This document shows, piece by piece, positions 12,780 to 25,300 of a stretch of 64,000 nucleotides of DNA (positions within the stretch are counted from its first letter, which is position 1; each line of letters opens with the position of its first letter). Origin of the DNA: Fragum whitleyi (lineage: Eukaryota > Mollusca > Bivalvia > Cardiida > Cardiidae). A model generated the notes under the pieces. The model saw only the letters and a list, made by a program, of their open reading frames with translations. It searched no databases and was not told the origin of the DNA. The DNA lies in assembly GCA_948146395.1 (NCBI GenBank), contig OX411545.1, positions 23,205,526 to 23,269,525 on the forward strand, written 5' to 3'. The position numbers and the translations under genes were made by a program.

Positions 12780-13065
12780 ATGTTTGTGTTTGTGAAACAC
12801 AAATGCCCCAGAAATAACATTTTTTTAAAAGTTTTTACCTAGACAGACGACCTTGACCTTGTCATATGACCTCGACTTTGGTATTTGTAGATGCACATTA
12901 TCCAGATAAATAATCATACCAAATATGAGCATTGTATCTTTAATAGCCTTTAGGCATTGGCAATGTCAAGTTGTTTTTTTTATCATGTTTTGCAAACAGA
13001 CAGACAGACAGACAGACAACAGTCAAACAAAATGCCCCCAATCTTTCGATACAGGGGCATGAAAA
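12780..13065. repeat. Dispersed repeat with (GACA)n
   Basis: Begins with hairpin 'tttgtgtttgtgaaacacaa' next to 'atgcccc' and ends 'gatacaggggcat', so its ends are partly inverted. A (ACAG)n microsatellite lies at about 12993-13018. 9420-9700 holds a related decayed fragment. Confidence 0.5.
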
Positions 13066-13146
13066 TAATATTATTAACAGCACATACATAACTGCCTATC
13101 ACTTGGCAAGTCTTGTACAGTATAGCAAATTATGAATAAAAATATT

Positions 13147-13326
13147 TCAAGAAGGGCTTTGACTAGGGGACAAATAGGGGCACTCAGCATTGAGATGATT
13201 TCCCGTGCACTCGACAGTTGGCACATGCCCAGAGTCCCACATTCCCTGACCACATAATGAACACAGTCCGTGTAACGTACATGGAATGACTGGCCGTCTT
13301 CTATAGTCATGTAATAAACCACGTGC
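13147..13326 (-). CDS. TBC1D16: TBC1D16 coding exon 10 (C-terminus)
   Basis: Acceptor TTATTTCAG|GCACGT; stop TGA at 13149-13147. It encodes ARGLLHDYRRRPVIPCTLHG, LCSLCGQGMWDSGHVPTVEC and TGNHLNAECPYLSPSQSPS. The Cys/His-rich tail (CSLCGxGMWDSG..ECTGxH) is specific to TBC1D16, and its vertebrate counterpart ends shortly afterwards too. Confidence 0.96.
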   Translation of the reverse strand, partial: ARGLLHDYRRRPVIPCTLHGLCSLCGQGMWDSGHVPTVECTGNHLNAECPYLSPSQSPS

Positions 13327-16300
13327 CTGAAATAAAACAAGAGTGTGTATGCCAGAGTAACAATATAAGCAATTACAGAATTCTTTCAACAAAGGCCCCT
13401 TTTTCCTTAATCCAGCATAGTACCACAAAATCACAATGTTATGTCCATGGTCACATGATGAGGAACATTCTGTAAAAATTTCATGCATGTCCTTTCATTA
13501 TTGATGGAGGAGTTGTTTTATTAAGAAATTGATGTACAAACATACATATAGATGCAAGGATGGATCGCAAAGATGATACCAATATATGAGCCTGTATGTG
13601 ACATTTCCAACAATTTGAAATATTCATGAGGTGCAAACACTGAGTAGCATAGATAGCCACATACTTTAAGTATAAAGTTACCTGATGGTCTACAGATACT
13701 TTGAGACCTTATCTATCTATTTAACACATAGTGAAGACTCTGGTTAGACTGTGTGAATGCACAGGCTGGTCAGAGTCTTTGCTTTACGCATATTTAAAAT
13801 TGTTGGAAATCTCACGCACAGGCTCATATATGACCACTTTCAGCCTAGAATGAAAATTTCTTTCTTTCAAATACAAAGCTTTCGAGTTTCAGAATTGGAC
13901 TTGATTCACGTAAATTGAGATAGATTTGGCTGAAAATATGGCCTCTAGAGTGCCCACACAGTTTTACTAAGATTTGACCCAATGACCAAGATTTTGACCC
14001 CACTAAACCCAATTTTAAACTTGTTTGAGATTTTATCAAGACAATTATTCTGACAAGTTTTCAGGTTGATTGGACTAAAAATATGGCCTCTAGATTGTCC
14101 ACATGTTTTTTCTAAGATTTGAGCAAATGACCTAGTTTTTGACCCTTTTTGACCAAACTTGAACTTGAGTGGAATTTCATCAAGATAATTATTCTGACAA
14201 AATATCAAGATGATTGGGCTAAAAATACGGCCTCTAAAAAGTCCACATGGTTTTTCTAAGATTTAACGCTGAGCACATGACCTAGTTTTTTACTCCGTTT
14301 GATGCAAATTTGAACTTGACCAAGATTTGATATAGATACAAGTAATCATTCTGGCAAATTTACAGGATGATTGGGCTTAAAATATGGTCTCTAGAATTTT
14401 TGACTGAAATAAATCCTATCCTGTTTTTTTCAGAATTTTAGACTACCGTATTTCTCCTAATAAACACCTTCCAGAGCTATACATAACTAAGTCAGGGAGC
14501 TTTTATCCAGTATACATTTTCTGATTAAAAAATCATTAAACCTATGTCTTTTAGGCCCTTTCCCCTTTAATTTGAGGTAAATATCCTCTTAACAATCATA
14601 TAAATGATTATTAAGAGGAAATTCACTACAAACTAGAGAGGAAGTCTCAACAAGTTCCTAAATATTTAGGCATTCGAAGTGGGTTTTCTGAGTAAAAATG
14701 TGGGGGTGATATTATTAGAGAGAGTGCTATTATTAGGGTAAAAACAGTATTCCAAATTGAAGGAGATTGTAGGCCACAATGACAAGTGCAAATTTGTCCT
14801 CAATCACTTGATAAGCCTGTAAGTTAGTCTGTGCATGGCATTTCCAACAGTTTTACACATGCTCTGAGCAAAGCATCTGGCAAGTCTGTGCATCTGCACA
14901 GTCAGACCAAAGCCTTCACCAAGCAATATGGAGTTTGATAAGGTCTTTACTCTTCCTTAAGAGGCAAATGAATTCAGTGGAATTTGATTTACACTTGCCA
15001 TGCTGAACCCGGAATATTTCTGCCTTGGCATGAGCTATAGACAAACATCAGCCTGCACATATGTGCAGTCTGATGTTTGTATATACCATCTGTATTTCCT
15101 TTTTAGAAATCAGAAAAGCTTAAAAATTTGATACCAACTCACATTTAGTGTGTAAAGTGCTTTGAGCACTTTGATTTCGCTACATTTTTGCCAAGATTTT
15201 TTATTCAGCAGGACAAGGGTTAATCTAGAGAGAAAAGTGTAGAAATCAGAAATACCCTACCTTCCTGAGTACAAGGTCCCCACTCATATGACACGCTAGA
15301 CTACTGAAGTGAAGGAGTATTTCATCAGCAGGTAGTTGTTGTTCCACGACATCCTCTCCATATATACTGACGATCGCCACACATATAAACAGGTGAAAAT
15401 AGTCTGTCTGATAGTGGGACCAACACGACTCCCAAATACGTAAAGCTTCCTTTTCATTAAACTCTCTTTTAAAGCACAACAATATCCATCTAGAATGAAA
15501 CATGGGAAACTAATATTACAGAGAATTTTTCCTGTAAATTCTTTTTCATTATAAAATGGAACATACTTGTCTCAAAACTAGGATTAAAATTTTTGCTCTT
15601 TATCTCATAACAACAATACATCACACAATATGACGTGGTCAAATATCACATGGTCTTCTGTAAAACTTTTTCATTGAAATCTGTAAAGCAATGTTGAAAG
15701 TTGTGCACAACAAGGTAAATAGCTATCAGACCAACATCTACTATTTGCAAATCTAATAGCCAGATTTTACCTGGTTCATAAAAGAGGATTATAGCTTTGT
15801 TCACTATAGTACCTTAAAAGTCTATTAATTAGTCAGGGAGGATGTTAAGACAGAATTGTATTTTAACATTTCTATGCATTTGAAATAGAATGCTTTACCT
15901 GTGAGCAAACAGCAGTTCCATAGCATCATCTCCCAGAGTACATAAATGATCATAGAATGTTCGGGTCATGAGTCGAAGTAACTCTCGCAAGTAATTCTGA
16001 AAATAAACACATGGCTTATAATAAAAATTCAAATCCTAGAAGAGATAATAATAATTTGTATATGCCTCAAACACATGGCTTCATTAACAGACTTTAAATC
16101 TGTAAATAAGCATAGCTGAAAATAAACCATCGCCAGCTGGGGTCAAATCCACACAGATCAGAAATATTTATATATCACTGGTTTACAAGACCAGCTTTCT
16201 AACTAATGAGCCAAGATGATCTTTTCTGACACAGGTATCAGGTGTTGTATTTAAACCTTCCTGAAGCCATGAATGTATGGTAGAGTATTGCTACTCCTAT

Positions 16301-19300
16301 ACATTACCCCTTCAGTATCATCATTTTGACGATTACCCCTTATAGTAGTGTTGGGCAATCGGTTTCAAATCACAATCCGTAATTGTTTTTTAGTTTGGAA
16401 GAGTAAATCAACTAATGATCGATTGTACAATCGTTTTCTTAGAAATTAATATGACAGTATTCCCAGTATTTTTTTTGAAGAATACAATGTGAAAGTTTAG
16501 TTAAAACTAATGACCTAAAGACTCTTTCTGCAGATTTTTTTATCAACTTCATGGATCAGCATGAAACAGTTGTAACTGCCTATAAACATATAGGCAGTTA
16601 CAACTGTTTCATGCTTAGCCATCAAACTCATGTAGGTTTCGATAACAAAATATAATGGCTTTTATTTATATGTAAGGAACTGATTAATCAGTTATGAAAT
16701 TTCTTAGTCGATTATCACAATCAAAGCCAAAACCAACTGATCATCGATTATAATCAATTAATCTGCCCATCTCTACCTTATAGGCACTTATGTGCTTTTG
16801 GGCGCTATAATGCCAATATAACATATGGCTTAACACATACAAGATCCCTTTTTACAGACTTTAAATCTGCAACACATGTGAATATAATCTATAGTTATCT
16901 GGGGTTGAACGCAAGCAGGGTAAAAATGTCTGGTGTCTGGTGTTGTATTTTAACCTTTCTAAACTTTTGCATGTAAGGTAATAAGGTATAAAAAAAAAAT
17001 CTCATTAGATGTTTCACTTCACAATCACAACCTACAAATTTCATGATGAGTTCTGAAAAAAATGGGTTGTATATAAAGGAGAAATTACTTAGTTCCAAAA
17101 TGTCATGCTATGGCTAAAATCTGTGAAAAACGAGATGATCCTGTTACAGACAAACATTGTGGAAAATGATGGAATTTCTTGTTGAAAGCAATTTCTTCAT
17201 TTCTACAATATTTTAAAATTATTTTCGGGGTAGGGATTACGCTAATCTTGCCTGAGTCAACATGTTACATACCAGTTGTTTATCCATGTCACAGTCTTTG
17301 GGTGAGCTGACAAAGATGGTTTTCTGCATGAGGCCCACAAAGCACCAGTAGGCATCCACTTCATGTTGAATCTCTGCTAAAACGGGAGCCAGCAGATCTG
17401 ACATGCCCTGTGTGTAGCCAAAGTTTGGGTTGGCAATGGCATAGTTTAATAAAATACATCTGTAAAGATAAAAGTAAACATAAATTCCCCTATTCTTTTA
17501 TCTTTGATGCATTACAAAAAAATGAAAAAAAAAGACCACAGTTGGATTTCAAGCCTAGCTAAAGGTTTGTAATAATGAAAAACAAGAGGACCATGATGGT
17601 CCTATATCGCTCACCTTCGTCTCTTTGAGTCCTCCCTTAGCAAAATTAAATGCTTTAAAGATCATTAAATGACCATTAGATTATTAAAAGAAAGACATTA
17701 TTCTTTTCCTATGATCCCTGCATAAGTTTCTAGCCTTTTCAAAACCAGTTTCATGTGACCTGGCCAACATTTTGCCCAAGTTTCATGACTATTGAACCAA
17801 ATTTGTGGCCTCTAGAGACTAGAGTGTAAACATAAATTGTCAGGCCCCTTTGCAATAATATTGCATGTATCCTTCCCTTTTTCAAAATGGTTCATCCTCG
17901 AGACAATGGCCAACATTGTGGCCTAAAGAGTTTGAACAAGAAAATTGTTATTAAGATCCTTTTTACAGTGATATGGCATGGATCCTTCCCATATTCAATA
18001 GGGTTCATTCTTGGGACCTGACCAACATTCTGACCAAGTTTCATGAAGATATGGCCATATTAGTGGCCTCCAGGGTGTAAACAAGAAAACTGGCATTAAG
18101 GCCCCTTTTCCTGTGATATGGCATGGATCCTGCCCATTTTCAAAAGAGTTCCTCCTGGTAACCTTGCAAACATTCTGTTCAAGTTTCATGAAGATTGGGC
18201 CAACATTGTGGCCTAAAGAGTTTGAACAAGAAAATTGTTATTAAGATCCTTTTTACAGTGATATGGCATGGATCCTTCCCATATTCAATAGGGTTCATTC
18301 TTGGGACCTGACCAACATTCTGACCAAGTTCCATGAAGATTTAGCCATATGTGTGGCCTCTAGAGAGTAAACAAGAAAATTGGCATTAAGGCCCCTTTTC
18401 CCTTGATATGGCATGGATCTTTCCCCTTTTCAATAGGCTTCATCCTTGTGACCTGACAAACATCCTGACCGAGTTTCATGAAGATTGGACCATATTTGTG
18501 GCCTCTAGAGTGTAAACAAGATAAATGTCATTAAGGCCCCTTTTCCTGTGATATGGCATGGATCCTTCCCATTTTCAATAGGGTTCATTCTTGTGACCTG
18601 ACAAACATCCTGACCAAGTTTCATGAAGATTGGACCATATTTGTGGCCTCTAGAGCGTAAACAAGAAAATTGTCTTTAAGGCCCCTTTTCCCTTAATATG
18701 GCATGGATCCTTTCCATTTTCAATAGGGTTCATCCTTGTGACCTGGCCAACAATCTGACCAAGTTTCATGAAGATTGGGCCATATTTGTGGCCTCTAGAG
18801 TGTAAACAAGAAAATTGGCATTAAGGCCCCTTTTCCCTTGATATGGCATGGATTCTTCCCATTTTCAATAGGATTCATCCTTGTGACCTGGCCAACAATC
18901 TGACCAAGTTTCATAAAGATTGTGTAATATTTGTGGCCTCTAGAGTGTAAACACTAAGATTGTTGACGCCAGACGACGGACGACAGACGACATACGACGC
19001 ACGACAGACATTCAAAGATCACAAAACCTCACCTTGAGCATGATGTGCTCAGGTAAGCTAAAAAATCTAAAAAATAGCCAAATTACTACAAAAATACATT
19101 TTAAGTTATTCCCTACAATTTACAGATTCTTGTGATAGAATACACATGCCAAGTTTAAAGCAAAGATGAGAACAGCTTCACTGCTAAACAATGCTATACA
19201 ATGTACCTCACTTTTTGTCCTGAAGAAATCCATGCTAAAACATACAGAATATCAGAATAACAATGTTCCTTTGTTGTCAAAATCTTTTTATTTTCCCTGA

Positions 19301-22300
19301 TAGCAGCATTTTCAGATCCTTTCTACTTAAATAAATAATAACTTAAGTAATTCAAAGTGTCATCTCCATTGGGAAAAACAAGTGGCAAACTAATTCAAAT
19401 TGTTCCTAAATCATAATTCTTATGCTTGAGATATCCTTAAGTTCAAATTGAACAATCACATGATATTGTGCTTCTTAAAGCTTAGAGTTTCTTTTAAAAA
19501 AATCAACTTTTATATCAACTCAATATGGAGAAAAACTCTGCCAAGTTTGGTTAAAACCTGTCCATCAATGGCTCAGTGCGAAACAATTGTAAATGCCTAT
19601 ATAGTTATAGGCAGTTACAACTGTTTCTTACCTAGTCATCCAAATGTAGGGGTAATGCTCTAGCAAAATTCAGGGAGAAGCTAGACAGCAAACCAATACC
19701 CCTATGACTATCCCCAGGGAACAAATTGCCATAGAATTTAGTGAGTAAAGGGAAGTAATAGCATTAACATCTAAATGGAATGTGTCTTAGTTATTTCCCT
19801 TTTTTTAATGTCAGCAATACACATAGCAATTAATATAAATATATATATTTTTATTTTCCTGACAAAATGTTGAATAAGTATTCAAATTTAATTACTATTA
19901 CCTAAACATGTTTAAAGCCTAAACATTACATTATTTCTAGTTAGTTAAAAACATATTTTATTCAGAAAATTGTTATAAGTAATTTCTTCATTTCCCACAA
20001 TATTTTAAAAAGTTTTATTCCCTATAGGGAATGTAGGGATGTGTAAAAAGGAGGACTTTCTGGGAATAAGTTAAAGAAAGACAACTTACTTGAGCACCTC
20101 TATGTTCGGATTATTTTCCCCTTTAAAATATGGATGGCTTCTGTCTGTACGTACAACATCTTTCTCCACCGTACACTGAACATTTCTCCAGAATTCCTCT
20201 CTCTCAGCCTCACTCAATGATTCCCTGAAATGTCAAAACATGTCACATTTATTTTTAGTTTGTTTTCTTCTCTTTTATAATTGTTTTGAAAGTTTATAAA
20301 ATTCAAATGTGATCTACATAACAGATTTTTCAAACAAAATATTTTCGAGTCATTAATTCTTGCACTAATGCAAAGTCACAATTAGACCATTTTTGATGTC
20401 CCTTACATAAACAAAGAGCAAAATGTATGAAGGTTGTTATCTTAATCAATCTGCGTGACACACATTTTTGCAGGGATCAACATTTACTTCTGTGAAAAAG
20501 GAGTAAATAAGACTTCCAACTTACAATATCAAGGAGTTCAAGCTCAAAGAGAGGGGTCCAAGTATTCATGAGAGGAGAACATTTTGGAAAAGAAGAAATT
20601 GCTTTACAAGCAATTTCTTATTTTCCTAAAGTTTCACCCCTTAATAAGATGGTTTCTTTCAAAATACTATTAGATACAAGAATGTTATCTTCACATGCAT
20701 GTATGTGAACTCTTATCTTAGTCTATACCACCTGATTATTCTTTATAGTCGAGAATATTTTAAGAATTTCTTTTTTTCAAAAGAAATAATGACTCACTAT
20801 AAGAGCATTCAGTGCTTTCAGTACTTTGATATTAATCAAATTATCACAGATTTTAATTCAGTATGACAAAGGTTAACATTGGTGGACCTTTTAGTCAAAT
20901 TCTTCAGAAATAGTGAAATCGAATTACCAAACAAATGATACACTAAGAAGACCCCATATTTCTAAAATGCAGCATGTTGCAAGAATGTTATCTTCACATA
21001 TGTGCAGTCTGATCATAGTCTTTACCACCTGATTATTCTTTATAGACATTTTTTTTAGTTTTTTGTCCGTTTTTTCCAAAAAGAAATACTGACTCACAAT
21101 AAGAGCATTCAATTCTTTCGGCACTTTGATATTAATGAAGTTTTCGCAGATTTAACTCTGTATGACAATGCTAAATATTAGAGAATATTTTAGTCATATT
21201 CTTCAGAAATAGTGAAAACCAATTACCAAACAAAGGATACACTAGGAAGAACACAAATTTGCAAAATCCAGAATGCAGTCAGTTTAAATTGTCATGTTAT
21301 TACTTGGTTAAAGAGCAAAGACCATAGTATTGCAACAGCCTTACATTTAAACTTTTACTTTGAGCAATTTTAAAATTGTCTCATCTAGTTATGGGTTAAA
21401 TCAAACAAGAAGATCAAACCTTTTTTTCCTGATGTTCTGATAATCTATGTATCTGTCATTACGAATATGTTCCCTCTCCTCGAATGTTGAGTCAAATGGA
21501 AAGTAATGTAGAAGAAATGGCCAGGCCTCGTGTCTCAACCCTGGATCAATACCGCCAAAAAATATGGCCTGCAAAGAGAAAATACAAAATTTATGAGAAA
21601 ATTTAATCTTGAAAATTGAGGGGTTATCATAAAACTATTGTTAAAGCCGATATATCTAAATACACCCACATTAAATTTTAAGCTGACACCTCAAAATGGA
21701 TACAATTTTACAACAATCCCATGTACTATCTCTATGAGAAACAAGAGCCATGTTGGACATGGGCATAAGTCCCCTACCGGCTTTGTTTGTCTCAATGTTT
21801 TCCCACGCCAATTCTATCAGGGACGTCAAAACCAGGTCTTGTTAAAGGGTTAAACAAGACTTACATGAGTTGTTGTCTCTGCTGTGCCCACTATACAATT
21901 CATGGAAGCAATAGACAGATGCAAGAAATAGTATCAATAACAGTTACCTTGTCTGATCCAAGATGTTTTTCTTCAGTCTTGTTGGTAAGAAATGAGAACT
22001 TTCACTGGAGGTGATTAATACTGCTGCATCACCACCCTGACTAACATGGCTTATAATTTTTTTTACATTTTAAAACAGGTTTCATCAAGTTAGCTTGCTT
22101 AGTTATTAAATTATTGCAGGATCCATTTGTTTGCCATATTTTCACTATTTCTGTTACCATAGCAACCACACTTTTTGTCAAAGAACAAAGATAAAATGAT
22201 GTGCATAATCTACACATTACCATCTAGTCATATACCAAGTCTCATCAAATTAGCTTGCTTACTTATTAACTTATCGCAGGATCCAATATTTTTTGCCATA

Positions 22301-25300
22301 TTTTCACTATTTCCGTAACCATAGCAACAACAATTTTAGTCTAAAAGCAAAAATAAAATGATGTGCATAATCTACACATTGCCATATAGTCATATACCAA
22401 GTCTCATCAAACTAGCTTGCTTAGTTATTATCTTATCGCAGGATCCCATTTTTGGCCATATTTTCACTATTTCTGTAACCATAGCAGGCTGTCTACCAGG
22501 TCTTCTAAAAAATATAGGAGTTTTAATAGGAATATTTTTTTTAAAAAATAGGAGTTTTTAGCTCATTTAGAGTAAAAATATAGGAGTTTTTCCAGTGAAA
22601 ATTGTTTATCCTACGCTCTTATACTAACAATCCATACCTCCACTCTTGCTTTTTCTATGTTAATTAATGTCTAGATAAAGTAACCTTTCAGTTCCATAGC
22701 ATCACAGTCCAGACAGGAGGCTGCTGTAGAGCATCATCATGATCATCATCACCTGAATTGGCACCTTACAGGCTGGTGTCCTTTAAACTGCCTTGTAGGT
22801 GACCAAACAGGTGACGAGGAACAGATGAAGTGCACCAAAGCATTATACAGGATGGTGATGCTATGGAAGACATAGAGATTCTCTTACCTGAAGAATAAAG
22901 AAGCAAAGAGCAGTATCAAAGCAATATTTGCTATCTGATCATATATCGGCAATACATTTTCCTAACAAGAGGGCCTTTGGCCCTGGTCCGCTCACCTGAG
23001 TCAAAGCACCTAAGGGTAACTTGCATTTCTTTTGAAACATTGAACTGTAACAAATTTATGTGTAAAGGAAAATAATCTTATGGTCAGACCAGTAAGATTC
23101 CACAGTCTCAGGTTTACTATTGCTGTTTGAAAATACAAGATCCAAAATGGAACTGTTATCAGTCTGGTTTTTTTTGCATGATCATTTTAGAAGAGAGTAT
23201 CTGGGATAGCTTTAGTAATACACACCTGGTGGCCCAACAGTTATAATTCTAGCTCTCATAATTAAGGTCTATGAATTGATCATCCAAGGCAAATTCCAAA
23301 GCTGTAGGACTTCTCGTTCATCAGAAGAAGAATTTATAAGATTCTCTTAAATTTCAACTTTGCTTGCCATACCAACCAAAGTTTTTCATAGATTTCAATT
23401 CTTTAGGCTATCTTTGAGGGGACCACCTATGAAACATTTCTGTAAAATATGGAGTAAATTGGCCCAGTAGTTTAGGACAAGATGTCATTTAAAGAAATTG
23501 TTGATGGATGGAGACGACAACCAAAGGGCGGAAGCTGGACTTTGTGCTCAAGTGAGCTTAAAAAAAAGTTCAAATGTTAAATTGACCTGAAGTACTACCC
23601 TCTTCCCCCTGTTGCTCCGCACCTTGAGGCCCAACAATCATAATAGCTTTTTAAATTAAGTTCTATGAGCTGATTATTCTATATCAAATGAAAAGGCTGT
23701 AGGAATTCTGGTTCAGTAGAATTTCTAACAATTGTTAAATTTACCACAAAGCACTAGCCCTCCTCTTGGGTCTCTGCCCCTGGTGACAAAACTATCATGT
23801 CTATATCTTTTTTTTTTTTATTAAAGTATATGAGCTGATGACTCATGCCAAATTTAGAGCCTGTAAGATTCCTACTTCATCATGAGAAGAAGGTTTAAAA
23901 TTTCAAAATTGACCCTAAATACTACCCTCTCCCCCAATGCTCTTTGCATGGTAGCCAAACATTCATGGTTATAGCTATGTAAAATAGGGTCTATGAGCTG
24001 ATCATCTGTGTCAAATATAAAGGTTGTAGGGATTCTGGTTCATCAGAAGAAGAAGGTTATGGATTTAATTTTTTTTACAAAGTACTATCCCCCCTCCCTG
24101 GTGGCTCCGCACCTGGTGGCCCAACAGTTATGATTTAAGCTATTCTAACTATGGTCCATATGCTGATCATCCTTGCCATTTTTCAAGTCTGTAGGGCACA
24201 TGGTTTATCAGAAGAAGGTTAAATATTTAAGAATTGCTCTGAATAGCTGCCCTCCCGCCCCCTGGTGCTCTGCGACCAGTGGCCAAACTCCATGATTTAA
24301 GCTATTTCAGATAAGGTCTATAAGCTGATCATTCATGTCAAAAATATAGGCTTTAGGTATTCTGGTACATCAGAAGAAGACAGTCAAAGATTTCAAAATT
24401 TTCAACAAAGCACTACCCCCTCCCCCCAGATGATCTGCATCTGGTGATCCAACATTCATGATTTTAGCTATTTTAATTAAGGTTTACAAGCTGATCATCC
24501 ATGCCAATTTTCAAGTCTGTAGGGCTCCTGGTTCTGAAGAAGAAGAAGGTTAAAGATTTCAAAATTTAACCAAAGTACTACCCCCTCCCCCTGGTGCTCG
24601 GCACCTGATGGCCAAACAGATATGATTTTAGCTATTTTCATTCAGGTCTATATGCTGATCATCCATGCCTATTTTCAAGTCTGTTAGGCTCCTGGTTCCG
24701 AAGAAGAAGTAGGTTTAAGATTATAAAATTTACTCTAAAGTACCACCGCCTCCCCCCTGGTGCTCCGCACCTGGTGGCCCAACAGATATGATTTTAGCTA
24801 TTTTAATTCAGGTCTATGAACTGATCATCCATGCCAATTTTCAAGTCTGTAGGGCTCCTGATTCCGAAGAAGAGGAAGGTTTAAGATTACAAAATTTACC
24901 AAAAGTACTACCCCCTCCCCCCTGATGCTCCGCACCTGGTGGCCCAACAGATATGATTTTAGCTTTTTCAATTCAGGTCTAAGAACTGATCATCCATGCC
25001 AATTTTCAAGTCTGTAGGAGTCCAGGTTCTAAAGAAGAGGAAGGTTTAAGATTACAAAATTTACCAAAAGTACTACCCCCTCCCCCGTTGATGCTCCGCA
25101 CCTGGTGGCCCAACAGATATGATTTTAGCTTTTCTAATTCAGGTCTATGAACTGATCATCCATACCAAATTTTAAGTCTCTAGGACTCCTGGTTGAGGAG
25201 AAGAAGAATTTTTAAGATTTTCTTAAAATTTCACCTTTGATTGCCATAGCAACCAGGGTTTTTCATGGATTTCAATTCTTTTAGCTATTTTTGAAGAGAC

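Larger units (their letters stand above)
1988..13146. other. 3' flank of TBC1D16, no gene recognised
   Basis: Apart from the repeats listed, this stretch is AT-rich with stop codons in all frames. Open frames are at most 88 codons and fall in MITEs or low-complexity sequence. The TBC1D16 3' UTR must start here at 13146 and run leftwards, but no clear poly(A) signal could be tied to it in the first ~100 bp. Confidence 0.6.

Noticed and set aside
13074..13340. Alternative minus-strand frame over the last TBC1D16 exon
   Set aside because: Out of frame with the conserved C-terminus (CxLCGxGMWDSG) and with the upstream exon phase.
22640..22900. Possible transposase remnant inside the hAT-like element
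   Set aside because: All frames are interrupted and no conserved catalytic motif could be recognised in either copy.
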